A program made the position numbers and the translations under genes. Below are positions 46,830 through 56,057 of a stretch of 64,000 nucleotides of DNA, in pieces. The first letter of the stretch is position 1. Every line of letters begins with the position of its first letter. The notes under the pieces were generated by a model. It saw only the letters and a program-made list of their open reading frames with translations, made no database searches and was not told where the DNA came from. Source of the DNA: Cuneatibacter sp. NSJ-177 (lineage in GTDB: Bacteria; Bacillota; Clostridia; Lachnospirales; Lachnospiraceae); assembly GCF_022867805.1 (NCBI RefSeq), contig NZ_JALIFO010000006.1, forward strand, positions 868,001-932,000. The letters run 5' to 3'.

Positions 46830-47636
46830 TTAATCCGAAAGCGGCAAAAATCTGGGTTTCCTGCCCTCAAAAACAGTATAGTACCGAAAGCCGCAGGATG
46901 CCAGCAGTCCTTTCAGCATATCGAAATTACCTCCCACATGTTCTTCTGCATGGGCGTCGGAACCCAGGGTTAGAATTTCACCCCCTAGTTCCCGGTAGCG
47001 CAGTAGAACATCCGGGTGTGGATTGGGGAAACCAAGTCCGGCGCGAATTCCGGATGTATTGCATTCCAGACCCTTTCCCTTATCGATCAAAGTTCGAAGG
47101 ATCTCATCCAGCCAATCTCCGTAGGCTTCGTAGGAATAACAGGCGGCCTTGGCAGGCCCATAGCGGATCACATAGTCGATGTGGCCGGCTACGTCATAGC
47201 AGTTGTATTGTCTCAGGTTTTCCAGCTCCTCCTCAAAGTAGATCCGGTAGGCGTCCTTTTCGGAAATTCCCTCAAAGAATTCTTTTTCATATGGGTCCAA
47301 CCGGCGGGAGACATGGGTGGAGCCGATCACAAAGTCAAAGGGGTATTGAGCGATATAGGCCGGGAGCTTCTCTCCCAGATGCGGCTGCAAACCCAGCTCC
47401 ACTCCGATGCAGAGCTGGATTTTCCCCTGATACTTTTCTCTCAGGGGCAGGACCTTTTGCATATATTGATCGGTGTCAAGTAGAAAGTCATATTCCCCCG
47501 GCGGAAAATCAAAGTCTTGATGGTCGGTCAGGCAGAGCGTTTTCATTCCGAGGGAAATTGCCTTTTCGATCTGTTTTTCCGGCGGCGTCTCCGAGTCGCT
47601 GGAAAAAGAGGTGTGAACGTGAAAGTCAGAATACAT
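46830..47636 (-). CDS. PHP-domain phosphatase (HisJ histidinol-phosphatase family)
   Basis: A 268-residue metallophosphatase. Motifs in order: HVHTSFSSD (6-14), TDHQD, VELGLQPH, GSTHVS, DVAGHIDYV, ECNTSGIR, and LGSDAHAEEH at the C-terminus. These metal ligands suit HisJ-type histidinol-phosphatases, but related PHP proteins have other phosphate or nucleotide substrates. No other his genes are nearby, so HisJ is a family label only. It has its own minus-strand promoter about 145 bp upstream. Confidence 0.87.
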   Translation of the reverse strand: MYSDFHVHTSFSSDSETPPEKQIEKAISLGMKTLCLTDHQDFDFPPGEYDFLLDTDQYMQKVLPLREKYQGKIQLCIGVELGLQPHLGEKLPAYIAQYPFDFVIGSTHVSRRLDPYEKEFFEGISEKDAYRIYFEEELENLRQYNCYDVAGHIDYVIRYGPAKAACYSYEAYGDWLDEILRTLIDKGKGLECNTSGIRAGLGFPNPHPDVLLRYRELGGEILTLGSDAHAEEHVGGNFDMLKGLLASCGFRYYTVFEGRKPRFLPLSD

Positions 47637-47955
47637 GAAAGATACAATTCCTTTCTGGCCCGGCTGTTTCCGCTGGAAAACAGCGAGATAAAGTGTGTGG
47701 GCGCTCCCCAGCGGAGCGCTTTTTGTTTCATAGAATTTTCCGATGAAACAAGAGACACGACATTACCGCCGCCATGGTAAGAATAGTAGATTTATTAAAA
47801 TTTGTCAACTAGTTGCCGGATTTTGTAGAAGGCGGATCTATCTTTAATCTGGAAAGCCGGGATATTTGTCTCCGCCCCCTTTACAAATTTGGATTCATTG
47901 GCGATAATAGATCCAGAGAATGGAAATCAGCTTAGTCAAAAGAAGGAGAACAAAC
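47637..47955. promoter_or_regulatory. Divergent region: PHP-gene promoter and leader hairpins, aminopeptidase promoter
   Basis: Minus promoter: TTGACA (complement of 47803-47808), 17 bp, TATTCT (complement of 47780-47785). Plus promoter: TTTACA (47880-47885), 17 bp, GATAAT (47903-47908). Between them, GCGCTCC-CCAGC-GGAGCGC followed by five T (47701-47724) looks like a plus-strand terminator with no plus-strand gene before it. It could instead fold in the leader of the minus transcript, together with GCTGTTT/AAACAGC (about 47663-47685). Confidence 0.6.
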
Positions 47956-49068
47956 ATGGATAAACGGATTCAAACCTTGGCACATAACCTCATCCACTAT
48001 TCCTGCCGCGTCCAGCCGGGAGAGAAGGTTTATATCGAGTATATCGGCTATGATACGACGGATCTGGCCCGACAGCTCATTAAGGAAGTCTATGCGGCCG
48101 GCGGCCTGCCGTTTCCCCACTTTCAGGACCCCCGCATCCGCCGGGAACTGATCATGCACTGTACGGAGGAACAGCTTGCCTTGATGGCTCGCCTTGACAG
48201 CGAGGAGATGAAGGAGATGAACGCCTATATCGCGGTGAGGGGCGCGGACAATATTTCCGAACTCTCCGATTTGCCTTCCGACCGGCAGACTCTCTACTCA
48301 AAGCTGTACCAACGGCCGGTGACGGATATCCGCGTCAATGATACCAAATGGGTGGTACTGCGATATCCCAATGCTTCCATGGCCCAAGCGGCCGGGACAA
48401 GCCAGGAAGCCTTCGAGGATTTTTATTTCGATGTCTGCAACCTGGATTACTCCAAGATGGCGGAAGCCATGAAGCCTCTGGTGGATCTGATGGAGCGGAC
48501 CGACCGGGTGCGCCTGGTGGGGCCCGGCACCGACCTGCGCTTTTCTATTAAAGGGATTCCCGCCATACCCTGCGCCGGTGAGTGCAACATTCCGGACGGG
48601 GAAGTGTACACGGCTCCGGTCAAGGATTCCGTGGAGGGCGTGCTGTCCTATAATACCCCGTCGGTGGAACAAGGATTTACCTTTGAAAATGTGAAACTGA
48701 CCTTTGAGAAGGGAAAGATTGTAAAGGCGGAGGCCAATGATACGGAGCGGATCAACCGGATTTTTGACACCGACGAAGGCGCCCGCTATGTGGGGGAGTT
48801 TGCGATCGGCGTGAACCCTTATGTGCTGGAGCCCATGAAAGATATTCTGTTTGACGAAAAGATCATGGGATCGTTCCATTTCACGCCCGGCTGCTGCTAT
48901 GAAGATGCCCCGAATGGAAACCATTCTGCGATTCATTGGGATCTGGTGTGTATCCAGCGGCCGGAATACGGCGGCGGGGAAATTTACTTTGACGATGTCC
49001 TGATCCGAAAGGACGGCCGGTTTGTGCTGACGGAGCTTTCGGGGCTGAATCCGGAGAATTTGAGATAA
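47956..49068 (+). CDS. M29-family aminopeptidase (AmpS/PepS type)
   Basis: A 370-residue metalloaminopeptidase that trims N-terminal residues from cytoplasmic peptides. Landmarks: the N-terminal QTLAHNLIHYSCRVQPGEKV, the metal-binding CAGECNIPDGEVYTAP (Glu), a second Glu in VGEFAIGVNP, and NHSAIHWDLV (His and Asp). Length fits the family. The ATG at 47956 follows AAGGAGA by 6 nt; an in-frame ATG at 47920 lies close to the predicted transcription start and is rejected. Monocistronic with a terminator. Confidence 0.94.
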   Translation: MDKRIQTLAHNLIHYSCRVQPGEKVYIEYIGYDTTDLARQLIKEVYAAGGLPFPHFQDPRIRRELIMHCTEEQLALMARLDSEEMKEMNAYIAVRGADNISELSDLPSDRQTLYSKLYQRPVTDIRVNDTKWVVLRYPNASMAQAAGTSQEAFEDFYFDVCNLDYSKMAEAMKPLVDLMERTDRVRLVGPGTDLRFSIKGIPAIPCAGECNIPDGEVYTAPVKDSVEGVLSYNTPSVEQGFTFENVKLTFEKGKIVKAEANDTERINRIFDTDEGARYVGEFAIGVNPYVLEPMKDILFDEKIMGSFHFTPGCCYEDAPNGNHSAIHWDLVCIQRPEYGGGEIYFDDVLIRKDGRFVLTELSGLNPENLR

Positions 49069-49127
49069 AGACAGGGGACCGTAAAGCACGCTGCTCGATA
49101 GGACACAATAATAAATGCCGGATGACA

Positions 49128-49159
49128 AACCAGTTCGTGAAAAAGCGAGCTGGTTTTTT
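49128..49159 (+). terminator. Terminator after the aminopeptidase gene
   Basis: AACCAGTTCG (49128-49137), 8-nt loop, CGAGCTGGTT (49146-49155), then T residues. One G-T pair in a 10-bp stem. Confidence 0.88.
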
Positions 49160-49216
49160 GGTTCCTCAAAAATCCGTTTCAGAAAAGGGAAAGGCAATTT
49201 GTTTCTTGGGAGACGG

Positions 49217-50119
49217 TCACTCGGAACGCTTCCCGGACGGGCGAAGTGCCTGCCGCCGGATGAATTCCAAAAAGCGTGAGACCGCAGGCGTCGGGGAGAC
49301 ATACGAATGATAGGCCATATATAAGGTACGGCAGCAGTTTTCTTCAAGGGAGATCCGTTTGATTCGCATGCCGGACAGGGAAGGCACATTTGCCACCAAT
49401 GCAATTCCGAACTGCTCGGCCACCAGCGCGGCGATGGCATCTTCATCCGGCGCTTCCAGGATAATCTGAGGGCTTACCTGCGCCTGATCCAAATAATCGA
49501 AAATCAGGTTCCGCAGGCCAGATTCCTTGGTGTAGGTAATCAGAGGATAGGTGGCAAGATCCGCCAGCGGCAGGCGGTCCCGGTTCGCCAGCGGGTGTTC
49601 CTCCGGAGTGATGAGCACGATTTCTTCTTGCAGGACCGGAAGATAGGAGATAAAGGCGGGTGCCGGCACGCGCATACAAAAACCTACGTCCAGGTAACCT
49701 TCGGATATCCCACGGATGATTTCGGCGGAAGTGGTTTGGTGAAGATGAATGGATAAATCTTTATTTCCCGGCTGATCCAAAAAGGCGCGGACCTTTTTCG
49801 GAATAAATTCCCTGGAAAGCGGGGCATTGTAGGCGATGTCGATATGGCCTTCCGAGCTGCTGGCAAATCGTTTTACTTTTTCCGTCAACGCGTTCAAATC
49901 ATAGAGCAGAGGAGTGAGATTTTCATGATAATATTTTCCGTATCTCGTCAGTTCCACATTCTTTCCCTTGCGGTCAAATAGATAGAGCCCCAGTTCCTTC
50001 TCTAGTTTTCCAATGGCGGAGCTTAATGTGGGCTGAGAGATGTTCAGCGCCTCCGCGGCCTTGTGAAAGTTCAGCAGACTGGAAACCTTTTGGAAATAAA
50101 TGAGTTGCAGCAGTGTCAC
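49217..50119 (-). CDS. LysR-family regulator of the tct island
   Basis: A 300-residue LysR regulator. The N-terminal wHTH has YFQKVSSLLNFHKAAEALNIS, SQPTLSSAIGKLEKELG and LFDRKGKNVELTRYG, followed by the effector-binding domain. The GTG at 50119 is 8 nt after GGGAG and gives the usual LysR N-terminus (TLLQLIYF after Met); an upstream ATG at 50146 is less likely. It is divergent from tctC. A 15-bp palindrome with T-N11-A spacing lies between the two genes, so it most likely activates the tct operon. Confidence 0.93.
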   Translation of the reverse strand: MTLLQLIYFQKVSSLLNFHKAAEALNISQPTLSSAIGKLEKELGLYLFDRKGKNVELTRYGKYYHENLTPLLYDLNALTEKVKRFASSSEGHIDIAYNAPLSREFIPKKVRAFLDQPGNKDLSIHLHQTTSAEIIRGISEGYLDVGFCMRVPAPAFISYLPVLQEEIVLITPEEHPLANRDRLPLADLATYPLITYTKESGLRNLIFDYLDQAQVSPQIILEAPDEDAIAALVAEQFGIALVANVPSLSGMRIKRISLEENCCRTLYMAYHSYVSPTPAVSRFLEFIRRQALRPSGKRSE

Positions 50120-50180
50120 GGCACGTTCTCCCTTCTGTAAAATCATTAAGACCAGTATACCAGAAATAGGAGAAAGGACA

Positions 50181-50195
50181 ATAGATTTTATCTAT
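50181..50195. promoter_or_regulatory. LysR-type binding site (T-N11-A palindrome)
   Basis: ATAGAT-TTT-ATCTAT, a perfect 6+6 palindrome containing T-N11-A (50182 to 50194). Its centre is about 65 bp upstream of the start predicted from TATACT (50241-50246), the usual place for a LysR recognition site. Confidence 0.75.
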
Positions 50196-50216
50196 CAATC
50201 AGGGAAAAAAACGGTA

Positions 50217-50246
50217 TTATCCAAGGAAAAAATAGCGTGATATACT
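50217..50246 (+). promoter_or_regulatory. tctC promoter
   Basis: TATACT (50241-50246) with a weak -35 TTATCC (50217-50222), 18-bp spacer. The poor -35 suits an activator-dependent promoter. Confidence 0.6.
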
Positions 50247-50311
50247 GATGCTATCAGAACAAATCCAAAGACTGCAGTCATGGAAAAAGTTTGCTTAATA
50301 GGAGAACGCAT

Positions 50312-51343
50312 ATGAAAAAATGGATGACCGTAATGGCAGCCGGGCTGATGTCCGCCGCTTTGCTGGCAGGCTGCGGCAGCAATGAAACAAGCACTCAAGC
50401 CGCAAAAACTGGAAATCAGGATACGACAGCTGCGGGAAAAGCAGAGAGTGGGTTTCCGAGTCAGAATATCAATGGAATTGTTCAGTGGGGAGAAGGGGGA
50501 GGAACCGATTCCCTGATGCGCCCTCTGGCAACCCTTGCCGAGAAATCTCTGGGCGTCAGCATTGTTGTGCAGAACAAGACAGGCGGTTCCGGCTCGATTG
50601 CCACCCAATATGTCTATGACAATGAGGCGGACGGTTATCATCTGCTGATGGGAGCCGAGAACCCTCCGTTATATGAAGCCCTTGGAATTTTGGATCTGAC
50701 CTACGACGATTTTGACTGTGTTATGCTGATCGGGGACGAAACCACGGGCGTTGCCGTATCAAAAAATTCGCCTTATCAATCTCTGACGGATATTGTCAAC
50801 GACGCACTGGCAGGCAAGAAAATCACCCTGGCTACCACCGGGACCGGAGGCCTTCCCTGGGAGGTCGGTGCTCTGATTAAATCCGTGACAGGAGCGGAGT
50901 TCACTCAGGTGCAGTATGAGAATGACGCGGCGGCCAAGGTGGCGGTTCTCGGCGGCGAGTGCGATTTTACCATCTGCAAAATTCAGTCGAGTATCGAGGA
51001 ATATACCTCCGGCGATTTGAAGATGCTCTGCATGCTGGCCACCGAGCCTGTCGCGCTGATGCCGGATGTCCCGCTGGTCACCGCTGAATACCCGGATTTT
51101 GAGCAGTACCTGCCCTGGGGGCCTTTTTACGGGATTTTTGTAAAGAAAGGAACGGATGCGGAGATTCAGAAAACTCTTTCCCAGGCATTCAAGGAAGCGT
51201 TCGATACCGAAGAATATCAGGAAATCCTGAGCCAGTTTTATATTAACCCTCTGGGGCTAAGCGGCGAGGAGGCGGCGGCCTATCTGACAGAATGGAAGAC
51301 CAACACCATCGATGCCCTGACCAAGGCAGGCGCAGTGGAATGA
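50312..51343 (+). CDS. tctC: Tripartite tricarboxylate transporter substrate-binding protein
   Basis: A 343-residue lipoprotein receptor of the TTT system. Signal and lipobox: MKKWMTVMAAGLMSAALLAGC with the acylated Cys at 21 (written in parts: LLAGC). The mature part starts after a Ser/Thr linker and has PSQNINGIVQWGEGGGTDSL, VQNKTGGSGSIATQYV and ATTGTGGLPWEV. TctC proteins bind citrate, other tricarboxylates, or various organic anions; the ligand is unknown. The ATG at 50312 follows GGAGAACGC. It is expressed from the LysR-linked promoter with tctB and tctA. Confidence 0.92.
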   Translation: MKKWMTVMAAGLMSAALLAGCGSNETSTQAAKTGNQDTTAAGKAESGFPSQNINGIVQWGEGGGTDSLMRPLATLAEKSLGVSIVVQNKTGGSGSIATQYVYDNEADGYHLLMGAENPPLYEALGILDLTYDDFDCVMLIGDETTGVAVSKNSPYQSLTDIVNDALAGKKITLATTGTGGLPWEVGALIKSVTGAEFTQVQYENDAAAKVAVLGGECDFTICKIQSSIEEYTSGDLKMLCMLATEPVALMPDVPLVTAEYPDFEQYLPWGPFYGIFVKKGTDAEIQKTLSQAFKEAFDTEEYQEILSQFYINPLGLSGEEAAAYLTEWKTNTIDALTKAGAVE

Positions 51344-51428
51344 GGTGCCTGGCGCCCCGGATCCCTTCTGCTTCGGGGCGCCAAACATTATTTACGTCTG
51401 CTCGTTTGAATCATGGAAGGAGGCCATA

Positions 51429-51911
51429 ATGGAAGAAAAGAAAGAAACATTTAAATCCGGAGAAAAAGGATTTGCCGTTTTTTGGCTGCTGATTGGAGCA
51501 TTCTTTTTCTACCAGTCCTGGCTGATGTACCGGGAGTCTCCATCGGCGGAGTCCCATGGAGCTGTCCCCTTGTTCGTCAGCGGACTGATTGTAGTGTTTT
51601 CGATTATCATCCTGGTGATTGATAGAAATAAGGTATCGGAGAATCACGGGCGGAGCGTGGGCGCTATGTTGAAAGATACGTTGGAAAAGACATTGCCAAA
51701 GGATATTGTAATCACGCTCCTGATGATTTTATTTTACTGCATCGGACTTTTGGAAGGACTTGGATTTTATATCGCCACGCCGGTTTTTTTGTGGGCCGCG
51801 ATGTCTTATTTGATGCGCAAGGATTATCTGAAGAATCTGTTGTGGACCGCATTGTGCGTAGGCTTTATTTTTGCGGTATTCAGCACTCTGTTTAAAGTCG
51901 TGCTGCCATAG
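51429..51911 (+). CDS. tctB: Tripartite tricarboxylate transporter small membrane subunit
   Basis: A 160-residue protein with four hydrophobic helices (about 14-31, 42-63, 93-112, 118-130 and a last one at 137-157). It is the small partner of TctA. The start ATG at 51429 follows GGAAGGAGG; the open frame extends further upstream but without a site. tctA starts 8 bp after its stop. Confidence 0.88.
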   Translation: MEEKKETFKSGEKGFAVFWLLIGAFFFYQSWLMYRESPSAESHGAVPLFVSGLIVVFSIIILVIDRNKVSENHGRSVGAMLKDTLEKTLPKDIVITLLMILFYCIGLLEGLGFYIATPVFLWAAMSYLMRKDYLKNLLWTALCVGFIFAVFSTLFKVVLP

Positions 51912-51919
51912 GAGGAAAA

Positions 51920-53440
51920 ATGGAAAATTTACAGTATTTACTCATTACGTTTACGGACCCGATGCTGCTGCTGTTGGTGGCGGTCGGCTGCTTCGCCGGT
52001 GTGTACATCGGAGCGATTCCGGGGCTGTCGGCGGTGATGGCAGTATCTTTGCTGGTGTCCTTTACCTATGGATGGGAAACCTATTCAGCCATCGCGCTGA
52101 TGATTGGAATTTTTGTGGGAACCGTATATGGAGGATCCCGTTCCGCCATTCTGCTGAATATCCCAGGCGCTCCGGCCGCTGTGGCCACTTCACTGGACGG
52201 CTACCCCATGGCTCTTAAAGGAGAGGCAGGGAGAGCCATGGGGATTGCCACGACCCAGTCGGTGATCGGCACGCTGCTGGGCATTGCGGCCTTGGCCTTT
52301 TGCGCGCCGCTTGTCGCCAAATTTGCCATGAATTTTTCATCCGTGGACTATTTGCTGCTGGGACTTATGGGCATGATGATGGTGGGAAGCCTGAACTGCA
52401 AATCCATTTTCCGGGGACTTCTCACGGCTGCCTTGGGCGTGCTGCTGGGAACGGTCGGAATGGATACGATGACAGCGGTGCCCCGTTTTACCTTTGGAAT
52501 CAGTTATCTGAACGCAGGAGTAGATTACGTGGTGGCTATGATCGGCTTTTTTGGAGTTTCGGAGGCTTTGATCCAGATCCGCTCAAAGGATGTAAAGGCG
52601 GTCAAACAGAAGGTGGATAAGATTATTCCCTCCTGGGATACCATCCTGAAATATGTTCCTTTGACGGTCCGTTCGTCCGTGGTGGGGGCTGTGGTGGGAG
52701 CCCTGCCAGGCGCCGGCGGAGATATTGCCGCTCTCCTGACGTATGACCAGGCAAAGCGGACCGTGAAGAATCCGGAGGTACCTTTTGGAGAAGGGGCGGT
52801 GGAAGGAATCGTTGCGCCGGAGGTCGCCAATAACGCGGCCATCGGCGGAGCGTTTATCCCGATGCTCACGCTGGGAATTCCGGGCGACGCTGTCACGGCC
52901 GTCATGCTGGGCGCTTTGACCATCCATGGCCTAAAGCCCGGCCCCAATCTGATGAATACCACGCCGGACCTGTTTTATCTGATTGTCAGCTGTTTGGTGG
53001 TAGCCAGTATCTGCCTTGTGTTTTTTGGATTGACCGGGGTAAAGATTTTTACCAAGATCGTGGAGCTTCCCAAAGGAATCCTGCTTCCTCTGATCATAAT
53101 TCTGTCTGTGGTAGGGTCCTATGCCATCAATAAAAATTTGTACGATATTTTTTGGATGTTGGGATTCGGCGTGCTGGGATATTTTATGAAACACTTTGAA
53201 TACCCGGTTGCCCCCTGCGTTCTCGGCATTATCCTGACTTCCCTGCTGGAAGAAAATTACCGCAGAGGAATTGTGCTGAAAGAGGGCGTTTTGGGATTGG
53301 CGGGCAGTATTTTTACCAGCCCCCTGTCCTTGATTCTTTTCCTATTGATTGTGTTCATGTTTGCGACACAGACAAAGCCCTATAAGAGGTGGAAAGGCAA
53401 AAGGAACGAAGCAAAGCAAAAGAAAAAAGCTGGAGTTTGA
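51920..53440 (+). CDS. tctA: Tripartite tricarboxylate transporter large membrane subunit
   Basis: A 506-residue permease with about 12 helices. The repeated TctA motifs are GAIPGLSAVMAVSLLVSFTYG near residue 33 and VGALPGAGGDIAALLTYDQAKR near 265. Further motifs are GTVYGGSRSAILLNIPGAP and EVANNAAIGGAFIPMLTLGIPGD. With TctB and TctC it forms a cation-coupled, binding-protein-dependent importer. The next gene (FabK/NMO-like) starts 31 bp downstream. Confidence 0.94.
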   Translation: MENLQYLLITFTDPMLLLLVAVGCFAGVYIGAIPGLSAVMAVSLLVSFTYGWETYSAIALMIGIFVGTVYGGSRSAILLNIPGAPAAVATSLDGYPMALKGEAGRAMGIATTQSVIGTLLGIAALAFCAPLVAKFAMNFSSVDYLLLGLMGMMMVGSLNCKSIFRGLLTAALGVLLGTVGMDTMTAVPRFTFGISYLNAGVDYVVAMIGFFGVSEALIQIRSKDVKAVKQKVDKIIPSWDTILKYVPLTVRSSVVGAVVGALPGAGGDIAALLTYDQAKRTVKNPEVPFGEGAVEGIVAPEVANNAAIGGAFIPMLTLGIPGDAVTAVMLGALTIHGLKPGPNLMNTTPDLFYLIVSCLVVASICLVFFGLTGVKIFTKIVELPKGILLPLIIILSVVGSYAINKNLYDIFWMLGFGVLGYFMKHFEYPVAPCVLGIILTSLLEENYRRGIVLKEGVLGLAGSIFTSPLSLILFLLIVFMFATQTKPYKRWKGKRNEAKQKKKAGV

Positions 53441-53471
53441 AAGAGCTGAATCGGTTAGAAAGGAAAATAAA

Positions 53472-54431
53472 ATGATTCGAACAAAAATGACGGAACTGCT
53501 TGGGATTGAATATCCCATTCTTTTGGGGGCGATGGCCTGGATTACAACGGCTGGTTTGGTAGCCGCTGTCTCCAACGCCGGAGGGGCCGGCGTGCTGGGA
53601 TCCGGCGGCCGTGACGATACCTGGGTCAGAGAGCAAATCCAAAAGACCAAAACTTTGACAAACCGGCCTTTTGGAATCAATGTTTCTTTGGCTACCACGC
53701 CGATGCGGGATAAGATCGTAGATGCGATTATCGAGGAAGGGATTGATTTCGTCACCCTCGGAGCAGGGGACCCCCGGCCTTTCATCGGACGTTTTAAAGA
53801 CGCGGGCATTAAAGTGGTTTGCATCATTCCGAACACCAAACTGGCGAAACGGGTGGAAGCTGCGGGAGCGGACATGATTGTGATTGAAGGAATGGAGTCC
53901 GGCGGCAGGATCGGAAATCTGACGACGATGGCGCTGATGACGAATGTGATTCCGGAGGTGCAGCTGCCGGTTGCAGCGGCCGGCGGGATCGTCGACGGAC
54001 GGGGGCTGGCGGCGGCATTGGTCATGGGGGCGGACGGAATCCAGATGGGGTCGCGTTTTCTGCTGGCCAGCGAGTGTGAGAGCCATAGATCCAATGCGGA
54101 GGCGATTATCCAGGCGACGGATACGGACAGCTGCACCATCGGATGGTCAAGAGGGAAGGGGCTGAGAGGCCTGAAAAACCGGTTCGCCGAACGGTATCTG
54201 GAGATGGAAACCTCCGGAGTACCCACGGAAGAGTTGGGAAAATATGTGCAGGGGTGCAGCCGGAGAGTGGCGGACTTGGGACAGGGGGAAGAGGAAACAA
54301 ACGGGATTGTTCAGGTCGGAGAAGGCTTGGTCCCCCTGAAAAAGATCCAGCCCGCGGCGGAGATTATCCGAGAGGTAATGAGGGAAGCAGAAGCGATTTT
54401 AAAAAATGCGCCTGCTCTGGTGCAGGAGTAG
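53472..54431 (+). CDS. FMN-dependent FabK/nitronate-monooxygenase-family protein
   Basis: A 319-residue TIM-barrel flavoprotein. Family landmarks: the N-terminal EYPILLGAMAWITTAGLVAAVSNAGG, VTLGAGDP, IEGMESGGRIGN, AAGGIVDGRGLAAAL and ADGIQMGSRFL. In FabK enoyl reductases and class I nitronate monooxygenases the middle motif is GGHxG with a functional His; here it is Arg146. Simple FabK or nitronate activity is therefore uncertain. The ATG at 53472 follows GAAAGGAAA; the open frame runs upstream into tctA but is not used. It is cotranscribed with a CoA-transferase and a MaoC hydratase, so a CoA-thioester substrate is plausible. Confidence 0.86.
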   Translation: MIRTKMTELLGIEYPILLGAMAWITTAGLVAAVSNAGGAGVLGSGGRDDTWVREQIQKTKTLTNRPFGINVSLATTPMRDKIVDAIIEEGIDFVTLGAGDPRPFIGRFKDAGIKVVCIIPNTKLAKRVEAAGADMIVIEGMESGGRIGNLTTMALMTNVIPEVQLPVAAAGGIVDGRGLAAALVMGADGIQMGSRFLLASECESHRSNAEAIIQATDTDSCTIGWSRGKGLRGLKNRFAERYLEMETSGVPTEELGKYVQGCSRRVADLGQGEEETNGIVQVGEGLVPLKKIQPAAEIIREVMREAEAILKNAPALVQE

Positions 54432-54440
54432 GAGGGAAAA

Positions 54441-56048
54441 ATGAGTAAATTGCGGGAAAAACGAAGAAAAAGCAGAGTGCCGGTGCTGTCGGCCGCGGAA
54501 GCCGTACAGATGATTCCGTCCGGCGCGGTGGTTGCATTTACTGGGGCCGGAGGCGGAATCGTGGAGCCCACGGAGCTGATCCTGGCATTGGCGGAGCGGT
54601 ACCGGAATACCAAGGCTCCTCAGGACCTGACCTTGATGGCGATGACAGGGCTTGGCGACCGGGGAGACCGGGGGCTTTCCCCCCTGGCCCAGGAGGGGCT
54701 GTGCCGCAGGGCGATTATCGGCCATTGGGGACAGTCGCCCAGGATTGCCGAGATGGCGGAGCGAAACGAGATTGAGGCATACAATTATCCCCAGGGCGTG
54801 ATGTGCCAGATGTACCGGGCCGCCGCCGCCGGGCAGCCAGGCGTGCTGACCCATGTGGGGCTGCACACGTTTCTGGATCCCCGCCAAAAAGGCGCAAAGC
54901 TAAACGACAGGACGACAGAAGATATGGTTTCCCTCACAGAGATAGACGGGAAGGAGTATCTTTTCTATCGGGCCGTATGCCCGGATGTCAGTATCATTCG
55001 GGCGTCGACGGCGGACACGGAAGGCTATTTGACCATGGAAGATGAAATCACGCCGATGGATGTCTATCCTTTGGCGGAGGCGGCGCATAACAACGGGGGG
55101 CTGGTCATTGCCCAGGTGCATCAACTGGTGAAAAAAGGGACGCTCCATCCCAAGCGCGTGGTGGTTCCCGGCTACCTGGTGGATGCCGTGGTGGTGGTGC
55201 CGGACCAGCCTCAGCTGTATGGAACGCCGGTCAGCAAATTTATCTCCGGCGATCTGATCGCGGATGACAGCCGGCAGGAGGCTTTGCCCCTGACGGAACG
55301 GAAAGTCATCGCAAGGAGAGCCCTGATGGAAGCCTCTCCGGGAGATGTGGGAAACCTTGGCGTTGGGATTGCCGATGGAATTGGAAATGTAGCCAATGAG
55401 GAAAAGGTAGGGGAATTCATCACTTTGACAACAGAGCATGGGGCCATCGGAGGGGTGACCTTGCAGGGAATCGCATTTGGGGCCAGCGTCAACATGAAGG
55501 CGGTGATCGACTCTGCATCTCAGTTTGATTTTTACGACGGCGGAGGCCTGGATATCTGCTATGTCAGCTTCGCCGAGGTGGATCAAATGGGGAATGTCAA
55601 TGTACACCGGTTTAACGGCAAGATCATGGGCACGGGCGGATTTGTCAACATTTCTCAAAACAGCAGAAAGATTGTTTTTTGCGGTACGCTGAAATCCGGC
55701 GGCCTGCGCACCAAAGTGGGGGAGGGAAAAATTGAAATCCTTCAGGAGGGTCGGTTCGTGAAACTTCTCCCGGAGGTGGAGGAAATCACTTTCCACGCAA
55801 AGGAGGCGGTGAAAAGCAGAAAAGAGGTCTGGTATGTCACGGAGCGGGCGGTTTTCCGTATGACGGAGACGGGGATCGAACTGTGTGAGATTGCGCCCGG
55901 CCTGGATATGGAAAGGGATGTCATCCAACATATGGGATTCCGTCCGCAGATTGCAAAACAGGTAAAGACGATGGACGCAAGGCTGTTTGAGTCACAGCCC
56001 ATGAATCTAAAGCAGGATTGGGTAAAAAAATATGGAGAGTTGGATTAA
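54441..56048 (+). CDS. Class I CoA-transferase (propionate/acyl-CoA:carboxylate type)
   Basis: A 535-residue fusion of alpha and beta CoA-transferase halves, like Pct and YdiF. The first half has VVAFTGAGGGIVEPTELI; the second has the catalytic Glu332 in TEHGAIGGVTLQG. ADTEGYLTMEDE in the middle is typical. It should move CoA from a donor such as acetyl-CoA to the acid imported by the Tct system. The ATG at 54441 follows AGGAGGGAAAA; the gene lies 10 bp after the FabK-like gene and 10 bp before the MaoC gene. Confidence 0.92.
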   Translation: MSKLREKRRKSRVPVLSAAEAVQMIPSGAVVAFTGAGGGIVEPTELILALAERYRNTKAPQDLTLMAMTGLGDRGDRGLSPLAQEGLCRRAIIGHWGQSPRIAEMAERNEIEAYNYPQGVMCQMYRAAAAGQPGVLTHVGLHTFLDPRQKGAKLNDRTTEDMVSLTEIDGKEYLFYRAVCPDVSIIRASTADTEGYLTMEDEITPMDVYPLAEAAHNNGGLVIAQVHQLVKKGTLHPKRVVVPGYLVDAVVVVPDQPQLYGTPVSKFISGDLIADDSRQEALPLTERKVIARRALMEASPGDVGNLGVGIADGIGNVANEEKVGEFITLTTEHGAIGGVTLQGIAFGASVNMKAVIDSASQFDFYDGGGLDICYVSFAEVDQMGNVNVHRFNGKIMGTGGFVNISQNSRKIVFCGTLKSGGLRTKVGEGKIEILQEGRFVKLLPEVEEITFHAKEAVKSRKEVWYVTERAVFRMTETGIELCEIAPGLDMERDVIQHMGFRPQIAKQVKTMDARLFESQPMNLKQDWVKKYGELD

Positions 56049-56057
56049 GGAGGCATT

